The translations under genes and the position numbers were made by a program. A model generated the notes under the pieces. The model worked only from the letters and a program-made list of their open reading frames with translations, ran no database searches and was not told the DNA's origin. Source: Rhizocola hellebori (lineage in GTDB: Bacteria > Actinomycetota > Actinomycetes > Mycobacteriales > Micromonosporaceae). Taken from it: a stretch of 64,000 nucleotides of DNA. Positions 28,291 through 37,277 of the stretch are shown piece after piece. The stretch spans positions 26,313-90,312 of the forward strand of contig NZ_BONY01000040.1 of the NCBI RefSeq assembly GCF_016862955.1, given 5' to 3'. How positions within the stretch are numbered: the first letter of the stretch is position 1; the number at the start of each line of letters is the position of its first letter.

Positions 28291-29356
28291 AGGCAGGAGG
28301 TGGCGCTGTGCTTTCGCGGACCAGCAGCGAGGCGGGCAGCTCGATGCGGGTCTGGGCCGGCACCGGGCCGGCGATCAGCGCGAGCAGGAGGTTGGCGGCG
28401 GCGGCGCCGATGTCGCGAAACGGCTGCCGCACCGTGGTCAAAAGCGGGTCGCACCAGGTCCCCGCGTCGATGCCGTCGAATCCGACCACACTCAGATCCC
28501 GCGGGATGTGCAAGCCCAGCCGGCGGGCCGCCTTGTAGACCCCCAGCGCCTGTAAGTCGTTGCCGCACAGCACGGCCGTCGGCGGGTCCGGCTGGCTGAG
28601 CAGCTCGCTGCCCAGCCCCAGGCCGGCCTCGAAGGAGAACTCTCCGGTCCTGACCAGCCCGGGGTCCAGGGGCACCCTCGCAATCTCAAGCGCCGCACGG
28701 CAAGCCTCCAGACGTTCCCTGGCATACAGGGACACTCCGGGCCCACCGATCACCCCTATTCGCCGGTGGCCGAGCTCAAGCAGATGGCGGGTGGCCGCGA
28801 CCGCGCCGCCCCAATTCGCCGCGCCCACCGAGGGGACCGGCTGGTGCGGCTGCCCGTTGGGGTCCGCGGCGACCAGCGGGATCGAGCTTGCCGCCAGCTG
28901 CGCATGCTGCTCGGCGGTGAACAGCGAATGGACGATGATCACGCCGGTGGGCCGCCGGGCCAGCATCCTTTCGCACCACGACCGCTGCACCGGCGCGTCG
29001 ACCATGACTTCGGTGAAGCCCACCCCGAGGTCGTGGTCGGTGACCACCCCCTGTACGCCGCGCATCATTTCGATGGCCAGGTTGCTCTCCAGGCCGTAGA
29101 AGATCACCTCGATCCCGGGGGAGGGCAGGATCGCCCCCGGGCGGCGGTATCCGTGTTCACGCAGCAATTGCTCGACCCTGCGGCGGGTGTCCTCCGCGAC
29201 GTCGGAACGGCCGTTGAGCACCCTCGACACGGTGGGGGCCGACACCCCGGCCAGCCGGGCGATCGTCGCTACCGTCAATTCGCCCCGCAGCCGCCCCCGG
29301 CGTGCCGGGTCAGCCCCACGGACCTTGGCCGAATCCCCACCCTGCACGGTGTCCAT
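28289..29356 (-). CDS. LacI-family transcriptional regulator
   Basis: The helix-turn-helix is LTVATIARLAGVSAPTVSRVLNGRSDV (about residues 27-53), followed by a periplasmic-binding-like sugar sensor with GVIIVHSLF, GHRRIGVIGGPG, LCGNDLQALGVYKAAR and DLSVVGFDGID. ATG at 29356 abuts GGAAGG; GTG at 29347, 9 nt from it, may be the true start. It lies immediately upstream of the xylan-enzyme genes and has matching palindromes on both sides, so it probably represses them and itself. Confidence 0.92.
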   Translation of the reverse strand: MDTVQGGDSAKVRGADPARRGRLRGELTVATIARLAGVSAPTVSRVLNGRSDVAEDTRRRVEQLLREHGYRRPGAILPSPGIEVIFYGLESNLAIEMMRGVQGVVTDHDLGVGFTEVMVDAPVQRSWCERMLARRPTGVIIVHSLFTAEQHAQLAASSIPLVAADPNGQPHQPVPSVGAANWGGAVAATRHLLELGHRRIGVIGGPGVSLYARERLEACRAALEIARVPLDPGLVRTGEFSFEAGLGLGSELLSQPDPPTAVLCGNDLQALGVYKAARRLGLHIPRDLSVVGFDGIDAGTWCDPLLTTVRQPFRDIGAAAANLLLALIAGPVPAQTRIELPASLLVRESTAPPPA

Positions 29357-29400
29357 CCTTCCGCCCGATCGGTGAGCCGGATCGATTCGCATCATAGTAC

Positions 29401-29410
29401 GAAACGATCC
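29401..29410. promoter_or_regulatory. Candidate autoregulatory LacI operator
   Basis: GAAACGATCC, 45 bp upstream of the lacI-family start, matches 8 of 10 positions of the palindrome at 28281-28290. It suggests that the regulator controls its own gene. Confidence 0.4.
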
Positions 29411-29445
29411 GGAATCGACCGTCGTGTGTGGACAGACGGGCTGGA

Positions 29446-30390
29446 TTAGTGAATCGCTCCGGATTTGCTGCGCAAAGAGCCGGCGTTCGCCGCGGACCGC
29501 GCCGCCAGCGCCTCGGCGACAATGGACACGGCTATCTCCGCCGGGGTGTTGGCCCCGATGTCCAGGCCGGCAGGCCCGTGGATGCGCTCGAGATCGGTGA
29601 CACCGCGAAGCGCCAGCCACTCGGCCCGGGACTGCTGGGTCCGGCGGGAGCCCAGAGCCCCGATGTAACCCACGTCGCCGGCCAGTGCCGCCTCCAGAGC
29701 GGGACCAGCGAGCTCATCGTCGTGGCTAGTGACGACCACCTTGTCGAGCACCGCGAGCCCGGCGATGAGGCCGGTGGCGCCGCGGACGTCGGTGGTCACC
29801 TGGAAGTGCCAGCCGAGCAGGCCCGCAGCGTCGACCAGGGCGTCCACCACGGCGCCCGCGCCGACGATGACCAATTTCGGCACCGGCCACAGGACGGTCG
29901 TCACCGTGTTTTCCGTGATGACCGCGTCGCTTACGGCCCGGCGAAACAGGCGGGTGGCTTCCTCACCCGCGTCGGCGATGGTGTCGGGGCTGTACATTTC
30001 GGTCCCCAGTACCCGATCGCCATCAAGCTGACTCACGAGACACACCGGATCGCGGTCGCGCAGTCGCTGCCACAACTCGGCCGGCAGGTCGGCGGCCGGG
30101 ATCACCAGGCAACGCGCCGTACCGCCACAGGCCAAGCCCGCCAACTGGGCTTCCAGCGCCCCGACCTCAAGATTGATGAGCCGCCCTGCCATGCCCCCGC
30201 TGGACAGGTCCGCAATCTGGCCATTGAGCGAGCCCGACAGGAGCGCGCCGACCCGGCCGCCGCCCGGGGTGATCGCCAGCGCCTCGCTCTTGTCTCGAGA
30301 GCTAAATCCTTGGGCCTCAACCACCCATGCCACGTCCACCTGGGTGCCCGCCCGCAGGCACGCCGACACGCTCAACGCGATTTCGTACAC
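29446..30390 (-). CDS. XdhC/CoxI-family molybdoenzyme maturation protein
   Basis: The 314-residue protein has the N-terminal XdhC/CoxI region (about 1-120) and a C-terminal Rossmann-like domain with KLVIVGAGAVVDALVDAAGLLGWHF, VVVTSHDDE and YIGALGSRRTQ. In the family such proteins bind and help sulfurate or insert the molybdenum cofactor of xanthine-dehydrogenase-like enzymes. The substrates here are most likely the CoxL proteins encoded nearby. GTG start at 30390. It is divergent from the LysR gene. Confidence 0.9.
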   Translation of the reverse strand: MYEIALSVSACLRAGTQVDVAWVVEAQGFSSRDKSEALAITPGGGRVGALLSGSLNGQIADLSSGGMAGRLINLEVGALEAQLAGLACGGTARCLVIPAADLPAELWQRLRDRDPVCLVSQLDGDRVLGTEMYSPDTIADAGEEATRLFRRAVSDAVITENTVTTVLWPVPKLVIVGAGAVVDALVDAAGLLGWHFQVTTDVRGATGLIAGLAVLDKVVVTSHDDELAGPALEAALAGDVGYIGALGSRRTQQSRAEWLALRGVTDLERIHGPAGLDIGANTPAEIAVSIVAEALAARSAANAGSLRSKSGAIH

Positions 30391-30507
30391 CCGATCAGCC
30401 TAGGTCGACAGCCGTCGGGCGCAAAGGTAGACCAGCTCGGCATAGTCGATGTCAAAACCGGTAACGGGACGCTGCTCCCATTGCCCGCACAACCGGACAA
30501 GGTCGAA

Positions 30508-30522
30508 TGTCCTAGTTGGACA
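30508..30522. promoter_or_regulatory. Palindrome in the xdhC-lysR divergent gap
   Basis: TGTCCTAGTTGGACA has perfect 5-bp arms around a 5-bp centre. It is 118 bp upstream of the XdhC start and 131 bp upstream of the LysR start. A LysR-type autoregulatory site is the natural guess. Confidence 0.45.
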
Positions 30523-30652
30523 CTGGCAACCGGATCGCGACAGCCACGCGGACACCGTTAGCATGGCTGGCGAGGCTGCGTAGCGGGCGCACAATCTGTG
30601 CCTCTGGCGTGCCAAAGATCGGTCCTGGAAGCGCCGGGTAGAAAGGAAGGCT

Positions 30653-31606
30653 GTGACGCCGACTCAGTTGCGCGCCTTCGTCGCGGTGGTGCGGCTGGGA
30701 TCGGTCAAAAAAGCGGCGGCCGATCTCGAGGTCAGCGAGGCCGCCGTGTCCTTGCATGTAGGGCAGCTGCGTAAGGAGCTGGGGGACAAGCTCTATATCC
30801 CCACCTCCTCGGGGCTGGCCTTCACCCCGGGCGGGCTGCGCCTGGCCAGTCGCGCGGTCGAGATGCTCAGCCTGCAGGATCGCACGATAGTTGAGGTCCG
30901 CGAGGCGGGCAGCGGCCGGCGGTTGCTGCGGGTGGCCACCTCGACCCTGTTCGCCGAATATGCCGCACCCGGCCTGATCGGCCTGTTCGCCGACCGGGCC
31001 AACGATCTGGACATCGAGCTCAGCAGCCACGACCCGCGCGAGTTTGAGTCGCTGCTGCTGACCCGCACGGTCGACGCGGCGATCGGGCCTCGGCCGCCAA
31101 ACCTCGACGCCTCGATCACCAGCACGCATTTCCTGAACTACCAGGCGTTCGTGGTGGCCAGGCCGGACAACCCGATCACCCGTATCCAGGCCGGCCCGGG
31201 CACCCTGCGGGAGCAGACGTGGCTGCTCGGCCCGTCGGCCGCTTATGACACCGAAGTGATTCCGGAGATGCTGCGCCGGGTCAACGTACCGGAGTCAAAG
31301 CAGCGCATCTTCCAGAGCCATGCCGCGGCGATCGATGAAGCCAAACACGGCAAGGGTTTGGCGCCCGTGGTGTCGTTCGCCGTCACGCACGACCTGGCCA
31401 ACGGAGACCTGAAACGAGTCATGGCTCCGTCGCTGCAGGCGCAGGGCGGCTGGAGCATCATGATCCTGACCACGCATCAGGTGGCTCCGGCCGCGGAGCT
31501 GGCCCGATTCATCATCTCCCCTCGGGCCACGCAGGCGATGTTGCGCGGCTTGGGGGTTACCGTCGGCCGTTTCAAGCCATCGATGCATGTCACCCTGTGG
31601 AGCTAG
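30653..31606 (+). CDS. LysR-family regulator, probably of cox genes
   Basis: The N-terminal winged helix-turn-helix is MTPTQLRAFVAVVRLGSVKKAAADLEVSEAAVSLHV (start codon GTG, AAGGAAGG upstream). The C-terminal part is a LysR substrate-binding domain (about 90-300). It converges on coxL1 with a 9-bp gap and diverges from xdhC. LysR proteins of this kind often accompany cox and cbb operons, so control of the cox island is likely but inferred. Confidence 0.92.
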   Translation: MTPTQLRAFVAVVRLGSVKKAAADLEVSEAAVSLHVGQLRKELGDKLYIPTSSGLAFTPGGLRLASRAVEMLSLQDRTIVEVREAGSGRRLLRVATSTLFAEYAAPGLIGLFADRANDLDIELSSHDPREFESLLLTRTVDAAIGPRPPNLDASITSTHFLNYQAFVVARPDNPITRIQAGPGTLREQTWLLGPSAAYDTEVIPEMLRRVNVPESKQRIFQSHAAAIDEAKHGKGLAPVVSFAVTHDLANGDLKRVMAPSLQAQGGWSIMILTTHQVAPAAELARFIISPRATQAMLRGLGVTVGRFKPSMHVTLWS

Positions 31607-31615
31607 CGGGTCCGG

Positions 31616-34006
31616 CTACATGGGCGGTTGCGCGTTGCCGTTCATGGCTTCCCACAGCCGAGACGGCGTCAACGGCATGTCTGCGTGCCGCAGGCCGTAG
31701 GGCTTGAGCGCGTCCACGACCGCGTTGACGATCGCCGGTGGGGAGCCGACGGTCGCGCATTCGCCAATCCCCTTGGCGCCGATCGGGTGGTGGGGCGAGG
31801 GCGTGACCGTGAAGCCTGTTTCCCAGTCGGGCACTTCGAGCGCGGTCGGCAACAGGTAGTCCATGAGCGAAGCGGCCAGACAGTTGCCGTCTTCGTCGAA
31901 GGTGATCATTTCCATCAGCGCCATGCCGACGCCGTCGGTGAGACCGCGGTGCACCTGACCCTCGATGATCATCGGGTTGATCCGCGTCCCGCAGTCGTCG
32001 ACCGCGATGAACCGGCGCACGGTGACCACGGCCGTGCCCGGATCGACGTCGACCACACAGATGTAGGCGCCGTTGGGGTAGGTGAGGTTCTCCGGGTGGT
32101 AGTGGATATGGGCTTCCAGCCCGCCCTCGACGCCGTCGGGCAGCTGGCCGGTGCCGTAGGCCCACTTCGCGATCTGTTGGATGGTAAGGGATTTCGCCGG
32201 GTCGCCGATCACGTGAAAGGAGCCCTTGCGCCACTCCAGGTCCGCCACGGTGACCTCGAGCATGGTGGCGGCGAACAGGTGAGCTTTGTCGCGTACCTTG
32301 CGGGCGACAAGAACGGCCGCGGCACCGGACACCGGAGTGGAGCGGCTGCCGTAGGTGCCCATGCCGAACGGCGACAGATCGGTGTCACCGTGGACGACCT
32401 TGATGTCCGCGGGTGGGATGCCGATTTCCTCGGCGACGATCTGCGCGAAGGTCGTCTCGTGGCCCTGTCCCTGGCTTTGGCACGACACCCGCAGGACAGC
32501 GGTTCCGGTGGGGTAGAGGCACAATTGGGCGCCGTCTGCCATGCCCAGACCCAGGATGTCCATGTCCTTGCGCGGTCCCGCGCCGACCGCCTCGGTGAAC
32601 ACCGAGACACCTATGCCCATCAGCTCGCCGCTGGCGCGTTTCTCCGCCTGTTCGCGGCGCAGGCCGGCATAGTCGGCGATCTTCAGCGCCTCGCGCAGGG
32701 TCGACTCGTAGTCGCCCGAGTCATAGATCCAGCCGGTCATGCTCGTGTACGGAAACTGGTCGGGCTTAAGGAGATTCAGCAGCCGTAGCTCGACCGGGTC
32801 CATTCCCAGCTGATCGGCGAGACAGTCCACCAGCCGCTCGATCAGGTAGACGGCCTCGGCCACCCGAAACGAACACGAGTAGGCGACGCCGCCGGGCGCT
32901 TTGTTGGTGTAGACAGCGGTCATGGCGCAATGGGCGGCCTGGATGTCGTAGCTGCCGGTGAAAACCCCGAAGAAACCGGCGGGATACTTCGTCGGCGCGG
33001 CAACACCGTTGAACGCACCGTGGTCGGCGAGCACGTTGGTACGGATGGCGAGAATCCGGCCGGCCTTGGTCGCGGCGATCTCGCCGTGCATGACGTAGTC
33101 GCGCGCGAACGCCGTACTCGTCAAATTCTCAAAGCGATCCTCGGTCCACTTGACCGGCGCGCCGGTGAGCATCGACGCCACGATCGTGCACAGGTAGCCG
33201 GGGTAGATCGGCACCTTGTTGCCGAATCCACCGCCGATGTCCGGGGAGATCACCCGGATCTTGTGTTCGGGCAGCCCGGCCACCATCGAATACAGCGTGC
33301 GATGGGCGTGCGGGGCCTGCGTGGTGGACCACAGCGTGAGGTCGCCGTCGATCGGGTCATAATTGGCCACCGCACCGCAGGTTTCCAGCGGCGCCGGGTG
33401 CACCCGCGGGTAAACCATCTCCTGGCCGACCACCACCTCCGCGCGGGCGAAAACCGCATCGGTGGCCTGTTTGTCGCCGGTCTCCCAGTCGAAGCAACGG
33501 TTGTCGGTCTTCCCGGCCAGGTCGTCGCGGATCACCGGCGCCGACGCCTCGAGCGCGGTGCGGGCGTTGACCACGACGGGCAGCTGTTCGTACTCGACGT
33601 CGATCAGCTCGAGCGCGTCCTGCGCCGCGTACCGGTCGTCGGCGACGACGAAGGCCACCTCCTGCCACTGGAAATGGATCTTGTCGGTGGCGAGCACCGG
33701 CTGGACATCGTTTGCCAGCGTTGGCATCCAGGCCAGGCCGTGCTCGGCGAGCATCGCGCCGGTGCCGACCAGTTTCACCTTCGGGTGCGCCTCGGCGAGC
33801 GTCACGTCCACGCTCACAATGCGTCCGTGGGCGATGGGCGCGCGCAGGATCGCCAGATGCAGCATGCCGGGCAGCTGAATATCGTCGATGAAACGGCCCT
33901 TGCCGCGGATGAAACGTGCGTCCTCCTTGCGCAGCATCCGGCCGTGGCCAACCGGCTTGAGGTCGTTGTCGACAAACTGCGTCGGCGGATTTTCGCCGGT
34001 GTTCAC
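31616..34006 (-). CDS. coxL: CO dehydrogenase large subunit, AYSCSFR variant
   Basis: GTG at 34006 overlaps the coxS stop (GTGA), giving 796 residues, the normal form I CoxL length. The longer frame to 34225 is a read-back into coxS. It carries [14 protein letters not shown], the active-site loop GGVAYSCSFR with the Cys that ligates copper in form I enzymes, and KGIGECATV with the active-site Glu. Canonical form I loops read AYRCSFR; Ser replaces Arg just before the Cys. It probably binds Mo-Cu-molybdopterin cytosine dinucleotide and oxidises CO to CO2, but the variant may have altered activity. Confidence 0.93.
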   Translation of the reverse strand: MNTGENPPTQFVDNDLKPVGHGRMLRKEDARFIRGKGRFIDDIQLPGMLHLAILRAPIAHGRIVSVDVTLAEAHPKVKLVGTGAMLAEHGLAWMPTLANDVQPVLATDKIHFQWQEVAFVVADDRYAAQDALELIDVEYEQLPVVVNARTALEASAPVIRDDLAGKTDNRCFDWETGDKQATDAVFARAEVVVGQEMVYPRVHPAPLETCGAVANYDPIDGDLTLWSTTQAPHAHRTLYSMVAGLPEHKIRVISPDIGGGFGNKVPIYPGYLCTIVASMLTGAPVKWTEDRFENLTSTAFARDYVMHGEIAATKAGRILAIRTNVLADHGAFNGVAAPTKYPAGFFGVFTGSYDIQAAHCAMTAVYTNKAPGGVAYSCSFRVAEAVYLIERLVDCLADQLGMDPVELRLLNLLKPDQFPYTSMTGWIYDSGDYESTLREALKIADYAGLRREQAEKRASGELMGIGVSVFTEAVGAGPRKDMDILGLGMADGAQLCLYPTGTAVLRVSCQSQGQGHETTFAQIVAEEIGIPPADIKVVHGDTDLSPFGMGTYGSRSTPVSGAAAVLVARKVRDKAHLFAATMLEVTVADLEWRKGSFHVIGDPAKSLTIQQIAKWAYGTGQLPDGVEGGLEAHIHYHPENLTYPNGAYICVVDVDPGTAVVTVRRFIAVDDCGTRINPMIIEGQVHRGLTDGVGMALMEMITFDEDGNCLAASLMDYLLPTALEVPDWETGFTVTPSPHHPIGAKGIGECATVGSPPAIVNAVVDALKPYGLRHADMPLTPSRLWEAMNGNAQPPM

Positions 34007-34500
34007 GGCGTCTCGCCGGTGGCGAGCGTGGTTCTGGTGCCCGCTTCTTCCGCGGCGGCCCACTGCACCGAGCGCACGATCGTCGCATAGCCGGTGCAGC
34101 GGCAGACCTGACCCGAGATGGCTTCTCGGATCTCCTCCTGCGACGGGCTGGGACAGCGATCGAGCAGCGCTCGGGTCGTCATCAGCATTCCCGGCGTACA
34201 GAATCCGCATTGCAGCCCGTGACACTCCATGAAGCCGCGCTGAATGGTGTCGAGCTCTCCCCGCTGTTCCAGCGCCTCAACCGTTCGCACCTCGTGCCCG
34301 CCGGCCATGGCGGCCAGGACAGTGCACGACTTGACCGGTTCGCCGTCGAGCCATACCGCGCATGCCCCACAGTTGCTCGTGTCGCAGCCCCAATGGGTAC
34401 CGGTCAAGCCGAGATGGTCGCGCAGGAAATGCACCAGAAGCAGCCTGCCTTCGATCTCCCGGGTGACGTCGTTGCCGTTCACCTTCATGGTGACCTGCAT
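34003..34500 (-). CDS. coxS: CO dehydrogenase small iron-sulfur subunit (set 1)
   Basis: The 165-residue protein has both [2Fe-2S] sites: the plant-type GCDTSNCGAC with a further Cys in KSCTVLA, and the helical CGFCTPGM...CRCTGY. It carries electrons from CoxL to the flavin subunit. TAG of coxM lies 2 nt upstream of the ATG, and the stop overlaps coxL, so the set is translated together. Confidence 0.96.
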   Translation of the reverse strand: MQVTMKVNGNDVTREIEGRLLLVHFLRDHLGLTGTHWGCDTSNCGACAVWLDGEPVKSCTVLAAMAGGHEVRTVEALEQRGELDTIQRGFMECHGLQCGFCTPGMLMTTRALLDRCPSPSQEEIREAISGQVCRCTGYATIVRSVQWAAAEEAGTRTTLATGETP

Positions 34501-34502
34501 GG

Positions 34503-35381
34503 CTACGGCTCCTCGCCCCGGATGCGGGCGACCGCCCGGCGCAGTGCCCGTTTGGTCAGCTCGCCTGCGAGGTGGCGCTTGTAGGCGGCGCTGCCACGCT
34601 GATCGGTGACCGGCGAACAGGACCGCGCCGCGATCTCACCGGCCTCGGCGTAAAGCTCTTCCGACGGTGCTTTGGCCCGTAATGCTTGGGAGACCGCAGG
34701 AATCCCGGTCGTGTTGGGTCCGACCGCCGCCAGCCCGACCCGGGCATCGGTGATGAGGCCGTCGCGCAGCCAGACGGCGACGCCGCAGGACACCACGGCC
34801 CAGTCACCGGCCCGCCTGCCCACCTTCTCGAAGGCACTGGATCCGTTGGGCCGCAACGGGATGCGAATCTCGGTGAGGATCTCGTCGGGGCCGACCGCGG
34901 TCTCGTAAGGGCCGCGATAGAACTGCGCCATGGTGACCACCCGCTCGCCGGCGGGGCCGCGGATGACACAACTGGCGTCCAGCGTGGTGCACACCGCGGA
35001 CAGGTCCTCGGACGGATCGGCCTGGCACAGGGCACCGCCGATCGTGCCGCGGTTGCGCACCAGCGGATCGGCGATGACGCGCTCCGCGTCGTTGAAGACC
35101 GGGAACAATCTGCGCAGGTCGTCGCTCTCAAGCAGCTCACGGTGCCGCGTCATCGCCCCGATCCGGACCCGGGACGGCTCGACCTTGATGAAGCCGAGAT
35201 CGCGGTGCAGGTCGTTGATGTCTATCAGGTATTCGAAGTTGGCCAGCCGCAGCTTCATCATCGGCAGCAGGCTGTGCCCACCGGCCACCAGACGTGCGGT
35301 GCTTCCGCGCCTGCTCAGCAGCCCGATCGCATGGTCAACACTGGTCGCCCGCTCGTATTCGAAAGGTGCCGGAACCTGCAT
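34503..35381 (-). CDS. coxM: CO dehydrogenase medium FAD subunit (set 1)
   Basis: The 292-residue protein has the FAD motifs AGGHS (about 33) and TIGG (about 112), identical to those described for form I CoxM. The CoxM C-terminal domain ends [24 protein letters not shown] lies 9 nt before the ATG. It is the first gene of the leftward coxMSL set. Confidence 0.96.
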   Translation of the reverse strand: MQVPAPFEYERATSVDHAIGLLSRRGSTARLVAGGHSLLPMMKLRLANFEYLIDINDLHRDLGFIKVEPSRVRIGAMTRHRELLESDDLRRLFPVFNDAERVIADPLVRNRGTIGGALCQADPSEDLSAVCTTLDASCVIRGPAGERVVTMAQFYRGPYETAVGPDEILTEIRIPLRPNGSSAFEKVGRRAGDWAVVSCGVAVWLRDGLITDARVGLAAVGPNTTGIPAVSQALRAKAPSEELYAEAGEIAARSCSPVTDQRGSAAYKRHLAGELTKRALRRAVARIRGEEP

Positions 35382-35577
35382 ACGCGTGGGCCTCCACCGT
35401 CGGACGCGAACGATCTATCCGAGTTCATTGGGCTTTGTCAGGTCGGCTTTTGTCAACAGGGGCGGTCCGGCGACATAAGCATTCGCTTAATCGGCGATTG
35501 CGGGATGGTCCACTGAAGCGCAGTATTGCCGCGCACGAATGCGCTCTTGGGCGCTGTCCAAATGAGAGGGCGTCGGC
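35382..35577. promoter_or_regulatory. Divergent cox regulatory region
   Basis: This 196-bp gap separates the two cox sets. It contains TAAGCATTCGCTTA (35476-35489), a palindrome with perfect TAAGC/GCTTA arms around ATTC, a plausible LysR-type site. Promoters in both directions must lie here or just outside; I could not assign the hexamers firmly. Confidence 0.5.
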
Positions 35578-35841
35578 ATGGCGATTGAGTCGAGCGGACA
35601 TAGTAGAGGTAATCCGCGGCTGTACGAGCTCATAGAGCACGCGCCGAAGACCGGCAAGAGCCCCACGGTGTGGGCCTTTCCGCAGCTCATCGACTATCTG
35701 AAGGTCGCTGCCCAGCCCGTACAGGGGCCGTGGCCGCCGCACCAGGAGGCCCGCCCCGATCCCGACGCGGACTCGATGCCGGTCGCGGTCGCGGACCCAG
35801 AGGGTTCTCGGCGTCAAGACCGCCCATCGACCGCGGACTGA
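35578..35841 (+). CDS. Small hypothetical protein, 87 aa
   Basis: ATG has GAGG at 8 nt and the frame stops 9 bp before the coxM2 start, within its ribosome-binding site. The first half (YELIEHAPKTGKSPTVWAFPQLIDYLKVA) looks protein-like and amphipathic; the rest is Pro/Asp/Arg-rich. No family is recognised. It may be a short first gene of the rightward cox operon. Confidence 0.45.
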   Translation: MAIESSGHSRGNPRLYELIEHAPKTGKSPTVWAFPQLIDYLKVAAQPVQGPWPPHQEARPDPDADSMPVAVADPEGSRRQDRPSTAD

Positions 35842-35850
35842 GGAGACAGC

Positions 35851-36726
35851 ATGTACCCATCGCGGTTCCGCTATGAGGCGCCCCGCTCGATCGAAGAGGC
35901 AATCGCTCTGCTGCAGCAGGGCGGCGGCGAGGCGAAACTGCTCGCCGGCGGTCAGAGTCTGGTGCCCCTGCTGAAATTGCGCTTCGCCTCGCCGGAGCTG
36001 CTGATCGACATCAACAACTTGCCGGGGCTGGACTACCACAAGGTCGACCCGGACGGCACCATCCGCATCGGCGCTCTGTGCCGGCACGCCGATTTGGAGC
36101 GTTCGGCGATCCTGGCCTCCCGCCAGCCCACCATGGCCGCGGCCGCCCCACTTGTCGCCGACCCCATCGTGCGCAACAGGGGAACCCTGGTCGGGTCGCT
36201 GTGCCATGCCGACCCGCAGGGCGATTGGGCTTCGGTGGTGACCGCCCTGGGCGGCCATGTCGTGGCGCAAGGACCTAACGGGCGCCGCAAAATCCCGGTG
36301 TCCCAGTTCGTGACCGGCCCATTCCAGAACGCGCTGGCCTACGACGAGATCGCCGTGGAAGCCGTGATCCCCGCTCCTAAGGGGACGGTCGCCGGTGGGT
36401 ACCTCAAACTTGAGCGCCGCGTGGGCGACTTCGCGACCGCGGGCGTGGCCGTGGCGATCGAACGCTCCGGCGCCGTGGTGACCCGGGCCGGGATCGCTTT
36501 GACCGGCGTGGGCAGCGCCACCATCGACGCCACCGAGGCCGCGAAGGCGCTGGTGGGCAGCCCGCTCAGCGCAGAGACCATCGCGCAGGCCGCCGAGCTC
36601 GCGGCCGGCGCGGCCCAGCCCAGGACGGATCACAGGGGCAGCGCCGCTTACAAGCGGCAGATCGTGCGCACCTTCGTGGAGCGTATTTTGACCCGCGTCG
36701 AACAATCATCGGAGAAGGCAGGCTGA
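35851..36726 (+). CDS. coxM: CO dehydrogenase medium FAD subunit (set 2)
   Basis: The 291-residue CoxM-family flavoprotein has GGAG 7 nt before the ATG. Its FAD motifs read AGGQS and TLVG, where set 1 has AGGHS and TIGG. The C-terminus is [19 protein letters not shown]. It is followed after 1 nt by coxS2. The two CoxM proteins are clearly divergent paralogues, not a recent duplication. Confidence 0.95.
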   Translation: MYPSRFRYEAPRSIEEAIALLQQGGGEAKLLAGGQSLVPLLKLRFASPELLIDINNLPGLDYHKVDPDGTIRIGALCRHADLERSAILASRQPTMAAAAPLVADPIVRNRGTLVGSLCHADPQGDWASVVTALGGHVVAQGPNGRRKIPVSQFVTGPFQNALAYDEIAVEAVIPAPKGTVAGGYLKLERRVGDFATAGVAVAIERSGAVVTRAGIALTGVGSATIDATEAAKALVGSPLSAETIAQAAELAAGAAQPRTDHRGSAAYKRQIVRTFVERILTRVEQSSEKAG

Positions 36727-36727
36727 C

Positions 36728-37258
<531 letters not shown>

Positions 37259-37277
37259 GCCAGAACGGAGTATCCAG

